Assembly (NCBI RefSeq): GCF_020423045.1 | Contig: NZ_CP081943.1 | Span: 1,860,001 to 1,924,000 of the forward strand | Reading direction: 5' to 3' | DNA length: 64,000 nucleotides | Source: Pseudomonas sp. MM213 | GTDB taxonomy: Bacteria; Pseudomonadota; Gammaproteobacteria; Pseudomonadales; Pseudomonadaceae | In this document: piece by piece, positions 17,346 to 26,711 of the stretch | How positions within the stretch are numbered: the first letter of the stretch is position 1 | Layout: each line of letters begins with the position of its first letter | The notes under the pieces: model-generated | What the model was told of the DNA's origin: nothing | Seen by the model: the letters and a program-made list of their open reading frames with translations, nothing else | Database searches by the model: none | Translations under genes and position numbers: made by a program

Positions 17346-18940
17346 AGCTCTCGAAAAAGGTCGCGCTCAAGAACCGCACTCGCCGCGACCAGCCCACTGA
17401 CCATCGCGCCACTGACTCCGGCAGCAGTCACATCCTGTCCGCCGAAGTACAGGCCTTTAACAGGGCCGTGTGCACGCATCCATCGCTGTGCAAAACGAAG
17501 CGGCGTTTGCTCATAACCCATGAAATTGCCGTGGCTGCGGTTTAGAAAGTGATTGAAAGTTAGAGGTGTAGCTAACTCGGCATGAGCAATGCGTCCGCCG
17601 ATTTGAGGATAATGTTTTAAGGCCACGGCCAAGAGGTCTTCGCTCAGTCTTGCCGTCATGTCCTCGTACTCTGCACCTCTGTGCTTCCACTTCGTGCCGG
17701 TGAAACGCTCGAACACCGACCAATCAGTCAGGCCGCATATGTCCATCGTGCTCTGCTTAGGGTGGCGGTCGGCCCAACTGGGATCCCGTAGTGATGGATG
17801 GGCAATGAAATGCAGGGGCATGGGCTGTCGAACTGGATCAGCTTTGTACCGAGCGAGATTCGCTGGGAGATCGTTGCTTGGGTGCACCCAAAGATTGGCT
17901 GGGTGAATGTTCAGATCTGCATTTGCGATGTCGAAGCCAAGGTTAAGCACAGCAAAACATTGAGTGGTACCAATGCTCTTAGTTACCTCGCCCAAAGGCT
18001 GGGTCAGTTCAGGATCAGCATTAGCCAGAAGCGGTACGGTCTGAGAGATACCAATCGCACTGACGACTCTGTCCGAGCGAATCTGGCTTCCATCAGCGGT
18101 TTGTACACCCACCACACAACCATCACACATTTCGATGCTCACAACTTCTGCCGCCACCAGGCAAGCTCCTCCTGCAGCACGAACGGTGTCGGCCATTGCT
18201 GTGGCGATGCGTTGCGAGCCGCCAACGGGGTAGCTAGCGCCATCGATGTAGTGGCTGAATACCATGGCATGAATCGCAAAAGAGGCCTCCGCAGGGGAAT
18301 TGCAGTAGTCGCCGTAGTTCCCACACCAGACTGCTTTGAGGTCAGCATTGTCAGTTAACTCGTCCAAAACATCCTGCACTGTGCGCTGTGCAAGTGGCAT
18401 GAATGCAGCCTGAGCCTTGGTGAAAGCTGCCTCAGAAACTGAATGTGGCAAGGCCCGCTCTCCGAAGAAAGATTTCGCAGCCCGGCTTGCCTCACCCACT
18501 AGCTCTACGTAACGATCGATCGCGCTCGCTTCCTTCGGAAAGTAGTCCTTAAGCCGATCCTTGTAGGCTTGTGCACCGGCCATATGATCGTAGCTATTGG
18601 CACCTACAATAATGCGATTGTAATTTTCGGGCATGGGCGCCCATTCAAGCTGACCGCCTGAGACTTTGTCGAAAAGGCGATAGAGTCCACTCGTTTTGCG
18701 GTGTACCTCCCCCATATAGTGCAGGCCTACGTCCCACTCGAAGCCTTGGCGTTTGAAGGACTGCAAACAGCCGCCCAACACCGCGTGGCGTTCGAGCACC
18801 AAAACGCGCTGTCCTTCGAGAGCCAACAATGCGGCTGTGCTTAGGCCGCCTGCACCGGAACCGATAACGATCGTGTCGAACCCGCCGTCTAGCTCACCAC
18901 GGGCCAACGCACGCTTAAAACTCATATCGTAACCGCCCAT
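17342..18940 (-). CDS. CrtI/retinol-saturase-like FAD oxidoreductase
   Basis: 532 residues. N-terminal dinucleotide-binding motif IVIGSGAGGLSTAALLALEG (about 25-44), then RHAVLGGCLQSFKRQGFEWD typical of phytoene-desaturase/all-trans-retinol-saturase relatives, and a C-terminal GLYFGGQDVTAAGVSGAMVS FAD segment. Members saturate, desaturate or isomerise conjugated double bonds. No carotenoid synthesis genes are near, so the substrate is more likely a catabolic unsaturated compound. The start at 18940 follows GGGGA. It is divergent from the TauD-like dioxygenase. Confidence 0.82.
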   Translation of the reverse strand: MGGYDMSFKRALARGELDGGFDTIVIGSGAGGLSTAALLALEGQRVLVLERHAVLGGCLQSFKRQGFEWDVGLHYMGEVHRKTSGLYRLFDKVSGGQLEWAPMPENYNRIIVGANSYDHMAGAQAYKDRLKDYFPKEASAIDRYVELVGEASRAAKSFFGERALPHSVSEAAFTKAQAAFMPLAQRTVQDVLDELTDNADLKAVWCGNYGDYCNSPAEASFAIHAMVFSHYIDGASYPVGGSQRIATAMADTVRAAGGACLVAAEVVSIEMCDGCVVGVQTADGSQIRSDRVVSAIGISQTVPLLANADPELTQPLGEVTKSIGTTQCFAVLNLGFDIANADLNIHPANLWVHPSNDLPANLARYKADPVRQPMPLHFIAHPSLRDPSWADRHPKQSTMDICGLTDWSVFERFTGTKWKHRGAEYEDMTARLSEDLLAVALKHYPQIGGRIAHAELATPLTFNHFLNRSHGNFMGYEQTPLRFAQRWMRAHGPVKGLYFGGQDVTAAGVSGAMVSGLVAASAVLERDLFREL

Positions 18941-19230
18941 CGTTCGTCCCCTTCCATACCCTTCCCGGGATTTTTATTGATCATTGCGGCGCAGTCGCTA
19001 CGCAGGTCGGCTCAGTGTGGGTACGTAGGCAATCGGCGTGAATGGCACCACACGCCAAAGATTTGTTACGACACGACAATTCAAAAGCGGGGAAAACAGC
19101 CGCCGAAGGTATTGGCATCTCAGATCAATTCTCTGTCGCAAGGGAGCAACGACAGCAGCGGACTGACATCGGAGAATCGCTTCACGGTCATCCTGTGATT
19201 TTTTTAGTAAAAACGAGAGAAGGGACTGCG

Positions 19231-20109
19231 ATGATGGAGAGCGACTTCAGGCATATTCATGTGGAACCCGAGGCTCACGGTTTCGGAGCTAGGGTTACTG
19301 GTATTTCGATTGATCAGCCATTAGCGACAGCTGTGCTTGAAGAGGTAAAGAAAGCGTGGGCCAGGCACTCAGTCATTTACTTTCCGGATCAGCCACTCTC
19401 CCACACACAACTGGAGGCGTTCACGCTTCAGTTTGGTGAGTTCGGAATAGACCCTTATATCGTCCCGATGGAGGCTCATCCGCACATTCTCGAACTCAGA
19501 CGCAAGGCTGATGAAAAGGCAGTTAACTTTGGTGCCCAGTGGCACTCAGACTGGAGCTTTCAGGAACAGCCGCCGGCGGGAACCATCCTACATTCCAAGA
19601 TCACTCCGCCCGTGGGTGGCGATACGTTATTTGCCGACGGCTATCGTGCCTACGATGACCTTTCTGAGACGATGAAAGGACTCATGAATCATCTCGTCGC
19701 GATACATTCTGCGAGCATGCCCTATGGCAAAAATGGCCTATTCGCAAAAGAGACTGAAGCACGCTCAATGAAGATAGTGGTCAGTGAAGACGCCGACAAA
19801 ACCTGGCCACACCCGCTGGTACGTGTACATCCCGTAACGGGTCGCAAATCTCTCTACGTGAGCCCTGTCTACACGCAGGGTATTCAGGGTTTGACTCATG
19901 GAGAATCAACGGCGCTGCTGAGTTATTTGTATCAGCACATGGTGCAGGACACATATGTCTACCGTCACCGATGGGCGCCGGACATGCTTACCCTGTGGGA
20001 CAACCGCTGTACGCTACACAATGCAGACGGTGGCTACGACGGTCACCTACGGCTCATGCATCGAACAACCATCTCAGGCGAACGCCCCATTGGTGTTGCC
20101 GTCGTTTAA
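19231..20109 (+). CDS. TauD/TfdA-family Fe(II)/2-oxoglutarate dioxygenase
   Basis: 292 residues. The metal triad is visible: HSD in QWHSDWSFQEQPPAG near residue 105 and the distal His in HLRLMHRTTI near 276, with the 2-oxoglutarate-binding Arg following. The TPPVGGDTLFADGYRAYDDL motif is typical of the family; here it reads ITPPVGGDTLFADGYRAYDD. Members hydroxylate sulfonates, phenoxyacids or similar compounds to break C-S or C-O bonds. The ATG at 19231 follows GAGAAGGGA. The adjacent EthD gene follows after 25 bases, so they form an operon. Confidence 0.88.
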   Translation: MMESDFRHIHVEPEAHGFGARVTGISIDQPLATAVLEEVKKAWARHSVIYFPDQPLSHTQLEAFTLQFGEFGIDPYIVPMEAHPHILELRRKADEKAVNFGAQWHSDWSFQEQPPAGTILHSKITPPVGGDTLFADGYRAYDDLSETMKGLMNHLVAIHSASMPYGKNGLFAKETEARSMKIVVSEDADKTWPHPLVRVHPVTGRKSLYVSPVYTQGIQGLTHGESTALLSYLYQHMVQDTYVYRHRWAPDMLTLWDNRCTLHNADGGYDGHLRLMHRTTISGERPIGVAVV

Positions 20110-20134
20110 TCAATAAACCAGGGAAATACACCCA

Positions 20135-20449
20135 ATGATTGACGTAAGCATTCTGTACCCGAATGAAGCTGGTGCAACCTTCGACTTCGATTACTATCGT
20201 GAGCAGCATATGACGATGATTAAGCAGAAGATGGCCGGGGCCTGCAGTCACTTCACTATTGAAAAAGGCCTTCAAGGCCCAGTACCTGGAAGCGCTCCGA
20301 CCTACATTGCGATAGGTCATCTATTCTTCGAATCACTCGACGCATTCGCCTCCGCATTCGGGCCGCATGCCAAGGCTATCGGAGCGGACATCGCCAATTA
20401 CACCAGTATCAAGCCCATCATTCAGATCAGCGAAGTGATCGTCGGCTGA
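20135..20449 (+). CDS. EthD-domain protein
   Basis: 104 residues matching the dimeric alpha+beta barrel EthD family: MIDVSILYPNEAG, FDFDYYREQHMTMIKQKM with its conserved YYREQH, and ITPIIQISEV-like C-terminus (KPIIQISEVIVG). EthD proteins accompany ether- or quinone-degrading oxygenases, sometimes as monooxygenase-like or cyclase helpers. Here it is the second gene after the TauD-like dioxygenase. Confidence 0.85.
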   Translation: MIDVSILYPNEAGATFDFDYYREQHMTMIKQKMAGACSHFTIEKGLQGPVPGSAPTYIAIGHLFFESLDAFASAFGPHAKAIGADIANYTSIKPIIQISEVIVG

Positions 20450-20479
20450 TCCCCAAAAAACCGATTGGCGCACACCGAG

Positions 20480-20508
20480 AGGCACCTGTTTTCAAGAACC
20501 AGGTGCCT
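20480..20508. terminator. Stem-loop terminator
   Basis: A 9-bp stem, AGGCACCTG/CAGGTGCCT, with an 11-base loop 30 bases after the EthD stop, between converging genes. Confidence 0.65.
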
Positions 20509-20550
20509 AATCATTTAAAGCTTGCATAAGAGCCATAAAATTATTAATAA

Positions 20551-21690
20551 CTAATAATGAGCCACAACACTATTGCCGCATATATTTTTACAGAGGCTGA
20601 TCAGTGACACATCCGAACTCTTTCCGTCGAGAAACAAATTCAAATATTTCTCATAAGGCCTTATGTCAATATTGGCTTCTTTAAGCCAATCAGCATCGTA
20701 ATACGTAGAGGCATAACGATCTCCCGAATCGCAAATCACCGATACTATCGAACCTGTCTGTTTCTGTGAGCGCATTTGCTCCGCGATACAACAAACACCA
20801 AAGAAATTCGTTCCCGTAGAACCACCAACACGGCGCGATAACCGCTCTGAAAGAACGTGCATGGCAGCAAGTGAAGCGGCGTCTGGAATCTTGATCATGT
20901 GATCGATGACATCAGGGATAAACGAAGGCTCTACCCTAGGCCGACCGATACCTTCGATGCGAGACGGAGTCGCACAAGTGCTCGCCTTATCCCCAGTATC
21001 GTAGGATTCGTAGAAAGCGGAATGTTCAACATCAACTACACAAAGTCGAGTATTCAGATGCTTATACTTGATATACCTTCCGATTGTGGCTGACGTTCCT
21101 CCAGTGCCGGCACTCATAACCACCCAAGCTGGTTCAGGATCTTTCTCCATCGCCATTTGCGAAAATATACTTTCGGCGATGTTATTGTTGCCACGCCAGT
21201 CAGTAGCGCGTTCTGCATTTGTAAACTGGTCTAAGTAATGACCACCCGTTTCATGAGCAAGTTGCTCGGCGACCGTATAGATAGCCCCAGGATTGTCAAC
21301 AAAGTGACATGTCCCCCCTAATCGATTGATAGCATCGATTTTTTGGCAACTGGTGGAACGCTGCATTACTGCAGTAAAAGGCAGATTTAGGAGCTTGGCG
21401 AAATACGCCTCACTGACAGCTGTTGAGCCAGAAGATGCCTCGACTAACAAAGTACCTTTTTTTATCCAGCCATTGCAGATGCCATACAGGAAAAGCGATC
21501 GTGCCAAGCGGTGCTTCAGACTGCCTGTAGGATGAGTAGACTCATCTTTCAGATAAATCGATATTCCAGGCAACCCATTAAAATCTAAAGGAATCAGATG
21601 TGTATCGGCAGAACGATTAGCATCCCCCTGCAACACGCCAATCGCCCAGCGTGTCCACTCTTTATCCTGATTTCCGAGATTAAGATTCAT
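20551..21690 (-). CDS. Cds1-like PLP-dependent cysteine desulfhydrase / cysteine synthase family
   Basis: 379 residues of the fold-type II PLP family. The PLP lysine is K59 in HPTGSLKHR; the phosphate/substrate loops are [20 protein letters not shown] (near 85) and [20 protein letters not shown] (near 195), with [10 protein letters not shown] near the C-terminus. The long C-terminus and GSLKHR motif resemble Cds1-type L-cysteine desulfhydrases, which yield H2S, pyruvate and ammonia, rather than classical CysK. It is last in a minus-strand run with RidA, a flavin monooxygenase, an amino-acid oxidase-like protein and an amino-acid ABC transporter. Confidence 0.8.
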   Translation of the reverse strand: MNLNLGNQDKEWTRWAIGVLQGDANRSADTHLIPLDFNGLPGISIYLKDESTHPTGSLKHRLARSLFLYGICNGWIKKGTLLVEASSGSTAVSEAYFAKLLNLPFTAVMQRSTSCQKIDAINRLGGTCHFVDNPGAIYTVAEQLAHETGGHYLDQFTNAERATDWRGNNNIAESIFSQMAMEKDPEPAWVVMSAGTGGTSATIGRYIKYKHLNTRLCVVDVEHSAFYESYDTGDKASTCATPSRIEGIGRPRVEPSFIPDVIDHMIKIPDAASLAAMHVLSERLSRRVGGSTGTNFFGVCCIAEQMRSQKQTGSIVSVICDSGDRYASTYYDADWLKEANIDIRPYEKYLNLFLDGKSSDVSLISLCKNICGNSVVAHY

Positions 21691-21722
21691 AAATATCCTG
21701 TATTTGGCTACTGACTCAACAT

Positions 21723-22100
21723 TCAGTCCAAAGCGACAATTGCGTCTACTGCGACGAGGGCACCTTTCGGTAGTGCGGAAACCTCGAACGTGGCGCGAGC
21801 GGGGAACGGTGAAGAAAAATAGCTCGCATACACTTCATTCAACCTGGCGAAATCACCTAAGTTCGTAACCATTATTGTTGTTTTGATAGTCTTCGAAATA
21901 TCGGTACCCGCTGCTCCAGCAATCGCTGAAATATTACTGAGGCACTGTTTCATTTGAAGCAAGGCATCTTCCGCCACTAGCTCTCCCTTGGAAGGGTCAA
22001 TACCGAGCTGTCCCGAAACAAACAGATATTCGCCATGACATACTGCTTGCGAATATGGGCCAACTGCAGCAGGCGCTAACAAAGTGGAAATATTTTTCAT
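21723..22100 (-). CDS. RidA family enamine/imine deaminase
   Basis: 125 residues. Canonical motifs: [12 protein letters not shown] near residues 9-20, GQLGIDP near 31, and the catalytic Arg with [20 protein letters not shown] near 99-118. RidA hydrolyses 2-aminoacrylate and other imines made by PLP lyases or amino-acid oxidases. Both kinds of enzyme flank it (Cds1-like on one side, DAO-like on the other), which supports an imine-quenching role in this pathway. Confidence 0.93.
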   Translation of the reverse strand: MKNISTLLAPAAVGPYSQAVCHGEYLFVSGQLGIDPSKGELVAEDALLQMKQCLSNISAIAGAAGTDISKTIKTTIMVTNLGDFARLNEVYASYFSSPFPARATFEVSALPKGALVAVDAIVALD

Positions 22101-22204
22101 AAAAATATCCTACCCCTTATTAAGAATATTAAAATTCACAGCTTCGAAATTAGTAAAGGTACCGATTGCCGATACCTTTCATGGGCTGAACAACGACACT
22201 TAAT

Positions 22205-23707
22205 TCAATCAGCGAAAATCTTGCTTGTTTGAGTTGAATTACTGAAGGGAACGACCCCTACCATCTCAAGCTCAGCATAATCGGTAAATTTATTATAAAT
22301 TTCTTCAGCATCCTCAAGATATAGCGATTTGGTGATACCACACACCGCGCGAGGAACCGAATATCTAAACCCGCTGATAGCAGAGCCGGAAAGCCCCATA
22401 CTTACGAGCGCACTGTAGGTGAAATTAAATATCTTCGAAATGTAGGGAGCTTCCCCAGGCCTTTTTTCGACAAACTCAAAATTATCGCCCAAGTATGGAT
22501 GACTGGAAATTTGAGCGTCTTCCTCTCCATGAATCGGGCTATATATGTCTTGCCAGAGTGCTATGTCATTGGCAATTTTTGAAAGCTCCGGACGTAGAGA
22601 AAAATCATTCACAAAACCAACGGCGACTATCAAGTAGTCCACTTTGAGCTTGTCCCCAGACGCAAGGGTGATCTCAACTTGTTCTTTTCCATCATCAATT
22701 ACGAGTTTTACTCCTTCCCAGGCCGCATTGGTACGAACGCTCGCACCTTCTAAGCCTGACAAGCGATTGTAGGCGTCCTGCGGAGCTGGAATGTTGTACC
22801 TGAACATATGCCGCATGTATTTCCACTTCAGGCGATCATCCATATCAGCGTAATGATTAAGAAACCCTGCTTTTGCCATCCAGATCTGAGGATTAATACG
22901 CTGGATATCCTTGCGACGAATACAAACAGTCGCTTCTAACGCTCCCGCCTCAAGCGCGGTCGAAGCGTTATCGAATGCAGATGCGCCTGCACCGAGAACA
23001 GCTATCTTCTTCCCTACAAGCTTGGAAAAATCAATATACTCTCCTGAAGAAGCATATCGATCTTTGGGCAATGCCGATGAAATAAACTTAGGTACATGCC
23101 ATGCCCCGCTGCCATCAACACCTGTGGCTACAACTACTCTGCGAGCATAAACAACCTCGCGAGCCGATATTTCCCCTTGACCGTCGAATCTGTTCAGCTC
23201 TAGTCGAAACAGTTTGTCTTCTGGGATGACGTTGGAGACACCAGTAAGATTCTCGACTGGAATCTTCAGCGTATCGCGACACCATGTAAGATACTCTTGC
23301 CAGTCACCTTTCGGAATTTTGATCAGCTCTTCCCAAGCCTCTTCGCCGTATTTGGCTGTGTACCAGGCTTGAGGTGCAAGACTGGTTAAGGACGCATCAA
23401 TACCTGGCAAATGCTTTACGGTACGCAAAGTGCGCATCCGCGCCGTATTGTTCCATGGGCCTTCCAGTCCCTTGGGCTGCTGATCAAAAACTACGATGTT
23501 ATCAACCCGTTCGCGCAAAAGACCCGCCGCGATTGCCAGCCCGCCTTGGCCTCCCCCGATGATAGCAACGTCATAGACATGCTTGCCGCTAGGGTGCGTC
23601 TTGGGCAGCACCCAAGGGTCATGGGGAAAACGTAGAACGTGGAGATCGGCCTGTACCCTGGACGCCAGTTCATCTAGAGCACTACATTCTGTTGATTTCA
23701 CACTCAT
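22205..23707 (-). CDS. Flavin-dependent N/S-monooxygenase-like protein
   Basis: 500 residues. FAD motif VAIIGGGQGGLAIAAGLLRE near 48-67, a second Rossmann site KIAVLGAGASAFDNASTALE near 225, and LIVAVGFVNDFSLRPEL near the C-terminus. It has the layout of NAD(P)H/FAD monooxygenases related to YUCCA/SidA-type enzymes; no exact substrate family is recognised. A start with AGGTGAAG spacing supports 23707. It probably oxidises the imported amine or sulfur compound handled by the neighbouring genes. Confidence 0.78.
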   Translation of the reverse strand: MSVKSTECSALDELASRVQADLHVLRFPHDPWVLPKTHPSGKHVYDVAIIGGGQGGLAIAAGLLRERVDNIVVFDQQPKGLEGPWNNTARMRTLRTVKHLPGIDASLTSLAPQAWYTAKYGEEAWEELIKIPKGDWQEYLTWCRDTLKIPVENLTGVSNVIPEDKLFRLELNRFDGQGEISAREVVYARRVVVATGVDGSGAWHVPKFISSALPKDRYASSGEYIDFSKLVGKKIAVLGAGASAFDNASTALEAGALEATVCIRRKDIQRINPQIWMAKAGFLNHYADMDDRLKWKYMRHMFRYNIPAPQDAYNRLSGLEGASVRTNAAWEGVKLVIDDGKEQVEITLASGDKLKVDYLIVAVGFVNDFSLRPELSKIANDIALWQDIYSPIHGEEDAQISSHPYLGDNFEFVEKRPGEAPYISKIFNFTYSALVSMGLSGSAISGFRYSVPRAVCGITKSLYLEDAEEIYNKFTDYAELEMVGVVPFSNSTQTSKIFAD

Positions 23708-23790
23708 TTTTCTTCACCTATCAACATAGATCCGAAATATAGGTCATCTCGTCGCAAACAGCCCTAGAGGCCACTCATATCGCTATTTTG

Positions 23791-23967
23791 CTAATCGGGC
23801 TCGATAAAGTCAGTGTATTCTTCCTTCATCAAAAGCAGTTTCCAATCTTCACCGCTAAACCCAGGAAAAACCGAATAAACTTCTAAAAAATGCACAACTC
23901 TTGGTATTATTTTCCCAGGATTCGCTAACGCGTGAACGAAGTCCTCCAACAGCACTGCAGAGCCCAC
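23791..23967 (-). CDS. Small unidentified frame or gene remnant (58 aa)
   Basis: A GTG frame encodes a protein-like peptide beginning VGSAVLLEDFVHALANPGKI and ending WKLLLMKEEYTDFIEPD. It lies in the same frame as the oxidase gene just upstream, separated from it by a TAG at 23986 and a poly-A stretch. There is no ribosome-binding site. It may be the 3' end of a lost gene, a small protein, or part of a longer C-terminus cut off by a stop mutation. I do not recognise the family. Confidence 0.35.
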   Translation of the reverse strand: MGSAVLLEDFVHALANPGKIIPRVVHFLEVYSVFPGFSGEDWKLLLMKEEYTDFIEPD

Positions 23968-23985
23968 GATTTTTTTTCGTTTTGG

Positions 23986-25290
23986 CTACGTAAAAAGTAA
24001 CGTATTACGATAGAAACGAATTCCAGCGTCATATGCTTCTAACGCGATCTCACGCATTGGATATTTCGTAGACTTTCTTAGTGGCAACGGAGTAACTACG
24101 TCATCGCCGAGTGCGATCTTAGCCAGCATTTTTCCGAAATAAGCGTTTGGCGCAATGCCTCGCCCGTTGCATCCAATGGTTGCAAAGATGCCCGGGCGCG
24201 GTTCAACGAGATGCGGCAATCTGTCGACCGTTTGGCCAAGCGTGCCCGACCACCGATAGCCCCATTTGAATGTAGGCGCGAATGGGTAGACAAACTTCAT
24301 TGCGCGGTTTACCCAGTTATCCCCTTCTGAATGAATGGGAAGGAATCCAATAGATCCAACATGAAGACGCCCTACCGGGTCATATCTGAACCACAGCGGT
24401 ATCTTATGGGTGTCCCACATGGCGATGTAATGAGGCAAAATTCGTTCTCTCCACTCAGGAGGCAACGGATCAGCAGTGGCGATACCGAAAGCACCCAGAG
24501 GCATTATTTCCTCTTTGAAACCTGGTACCAGATCATTGCTGTATGCGTTGGTTGAGAGAATGACCTTGTCGGCTTTTATTGTGGTATTGCCGGTGGTAGC
24601 AACCCATCCGTTACCTGAAGGTTCCAGGGATGTCACTTTAGACCCGGTGGAAATTCTAAGACCTCTGGCGACTGCGGCTCGCGCTAACCCGCGCACGTAG
24701 GCAAGCGGTTGAAGCGTAAATCCGCGATGATCGATCAGCGCAGCTTTGTATCGGGTCGATCCGTTCATCTCTTCGAGTTCAGAGCCATAGACCATCTGAA
24801 CATTCGCGCCCAAGGCTTGCCAATCCGAGGCTTGGGTTTCGAGTTCTCGTGTTTTCTGAGGAGACGTTGAACAGCGGATGATAGGCCTCTCGTCAGCGGC
24901 ACAATCAATATCGTAATCGCGTATCAACTGACGGACGACGTCTGGGGCGCTACCCAATTCCTTCAAGAAGAGCTGGCCATAATCGGGGCCTAACGCGCGG
25001 AGGATTTGTTCGGGCGAGAGGAACTGGCCGGGATTCACTTGCCCAGCGTTCCGACCGCTCGCACCAGAACCAATTTCTTGGGCCTCAACCAATATCGTCT
25101 TAGCACCGCGCTCCGCACAGTGGAGTCCGGCCGTCACGCCGTTAAATCCGCCACCGATGATCAACACATCGCACGATTCTTGCCGTGCAAGGATCACGCT
25201 TTCTGGCTTTGCCCCACCAGTCGCAGACCACATTGAATGGCCGATCTCAGATTCTTGTCCGCTAATGAAAGGTCTATCGCCATTAAACAT
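23986..25290 (-). CDS. DAO-family FAD-dependent amine/amino-acid oxidoreductase
   Basis: 434 residues. FAD-binding motif DVLIIGGGFNGVTAGLHCAE near residues 41-60, EIGSGASGRNAGQVNPGQFL typical of PuuB/glycine-oxidase-like DAO proteins, and a C-terminal IGCNGRGIAPNAYFGKMLAK FAD segment. It deaminates an amine or amino acid to an imine, matching the neighbouring RidA. The ATG at 25290 has GTAGGA at suitable distance. It is directly downstream of the ABC transporter genes, so it likely acts on the imported solute. Confidence 0.85.
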   Translation of the reverse strand: MFNGDRPFISGQESEIGHSMWSATGGAKPESVILARQESCDVLIIGGGFNGVTAGLHCAERGAKTILVEAQEIGSGASGRNAGQVNPGQFLSPEQILRALGPDYGQLFLKELGSAPDVVRQLIRDYDIDCAADERPIIRCSTSPQKTRELETQASDWQALGANVQMVYGSELEEMNGSTRYKAALIDHRGFTLQPLAYVRGLARAAVARGLRISTGSKVTSLEPSGNGWVATTGNTTIKADKVILSTNAYSNDLVPGFKEEIMPLGAFGIATADPLPPEWRERILPHYIAMWDTHKIPLWFRYDPVGRLHVGSIGFLPIHSEGDNWVNRAMKFVYPFAPTFKWGYRWSGTLGQTVDRLPHLVEPRPGIFATIGCNGRGIAPNAYFGKMLAKIALGDDVVTPLPLRKSTKYPMREIALEAYDAGIRFYRNTLLFT

Positions 25291-25366
25291 AGTCATCCTA
25301 CTTCGCTACGAGCGCTTAAATTATTAACCGTTATCAATCGCTACAAAGGGTTTGTTTTTTGCTTAA

Positions 25367-26032
25367 CTAAATAGCCATGGTATGCAAAATCTTCCGCTCC
25401 AGCGCCGTGACAGCGCGAGTAATAGGAAACGCAATTACAAAATAAATTACTGCAGCAGCGGTCAACAGCTCCACCGGATGCCCCGTTCGGTTAGATATGT
25501 TTTGACTAACGAACATCAAGTCGGCCATACCCACGGCGGAGACGAGTGCACTCTCCTTAAACAAGCTAGTGCAATTCGATAAAAGCGTGGGGGCCGCTCT
25601 GAGGAGCGCCTGCGGTAGAAGAACGTACAATGTATGGACACGGTAAGTCAGTCCGAGAGCAACCCCCGCATCATGTTGCTCTTTGCTAACGAAGCTGAAC
25701 GACGCACGAAATGTCTCACTGGTTATCGCCGCCATATACAACGTAAGTGCAATAATTCCGCAAGTCAGGTTTGAGAGTTCAATACCCAATACTAGAGGCA
25801 AGCAGAAGAACATCCAGAACAGCTGAATCAGAACAGGAGTCCCACGAAACAACGCCACATATACGGTGCTAATTCCATATATAATTTTGTTTTTTGAGCT
25901 CCTCGCTATGGCAACCATAAAGCCTAAAGCGCATCCCAATATCACACAGATCGCGGTGAGCTTTAGAGTTAGTAAAAGGCCATATAGCAAAGCAGCCTTG
26001 TAATCGAAGATTACTGAGAAGTCTAGTTCCAT
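25367..26032 (-). CDS. Amino-acid ABC transporter permease
   Basis: 221 residues with about five membrane segments and the His/Glu/Met-family permease signature: ARSSKNKIIYGISTVYVALF then RGTPVLIQLFWMFF, and the EAA-loop EQHDAGVALGLTYR. Polar amino-acid uptake type. It lies 10 bases downstream of a second permease, forming the usual heteromeric pair. Confidence 0.93.
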   Translation of the reverse strand: MELDFSVIFDYKAALLYGLLLTLKLTAICVILGCALGFMVAIARSSKNKIIYGISTVYVALFRGTPVLIQLFWMFFCLPLVLGIELSNLTCGIIALTLYMAAITSETFRASFSFVSKEQHDAGVALGLTYRVHTLYVLLPQALLRAAPTLLSNCTSLFKESALVSAVGMADLMFVSQNISNRTGHPVELLTAAAVIYFVIAFPITRAVTALERKILHTMAI

Positions 26033-26042
26033 GGCCGCGTCC

Positions 26043-26711
26043 TCATGAGTTTTCCGCTTTGCGGCGGCGCTCTATGTATTCTACGAGCTGAGATATTGGG
26101 AACGATATCGCAAAGTATATGAGTGCAATAACCGTGAACACCTCGATAGGACGATAGGTATCTGTGGCCAAGATCTTTCCCATATACATAAGGTCTTGCA
26201 ACGCTACGATCGCCACGAGTGCCGTTTGCTGAAAAGCGCCGATACCATTTGCAACTAATACAGGAAGAGCTGAGCGAAACGCCTGGGGCAGGACTACATA
26301 GACCGTTCGTTGAAACGGAGAGAGGCCCAACGCAATAGTCGCGTCGTACTGATTGCTTTGCACTCCCTGGATGGCCGCCCTGTACGCTTCTGCGTTGAAC
26401 GCTGCGAGATTAAGCCCAATCGCCAAGATCCCCATAGTCAATGCATCTATGTACACATCGAATATGATAGGTATGCAGTAGAAAAACCATACGATCTGGA
26501 TGAGAGCAGGAGTACAGCGAAAGAACTCAATGAACAGAGTGAAAGGCCAACGGAGTATCGGATTGGGGCTCATTACCAAGAGCGCAATAACGAAACCCAG
26601 AGTCAACCCTATGATGTTCGCCGCCACGGTGAGCTGTAGGGTTACGACCAACCCTTTCAGTAGTGGCCAGAGCCCATTCGCGATAAAGAACAAATCAAAT
26701 TGATAGTTCAC
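26043..26711 (-). CDS. Amino-acid ABC transporter permease
   Basis: 222 residues, about five membrane segments. Family motif FRCTPALIQIVWFFYCIPII and the EAA loop SNQYDATIALGLSPFQR. It uses a GTG start preceded by AGGAG and overlaps the end of the ATPase gene by 17 bases, so translation is coupled. It pairs with the permease at 25367. Confidence 0.93.
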   Translation of the reverse strand: MNYQFDLFFIANGLWPLLKGLVVTLQLTVAANIIGLTLGFVIALLVMSPNPILRWPFTLFIEFFRCTPALIQIVWFFYCIPIIFDVYIDALTMGILAIGLNLAAFNAEAYRAAIQGVQSNQYDATIALGLSPFQRTVYVVLPQAFRSALPVLVANGIGAFQQTALVAIVALQDLMYMGKILATDTYRPIEVFTVIALIYFAISFPISQLVEYIERRRKAENS

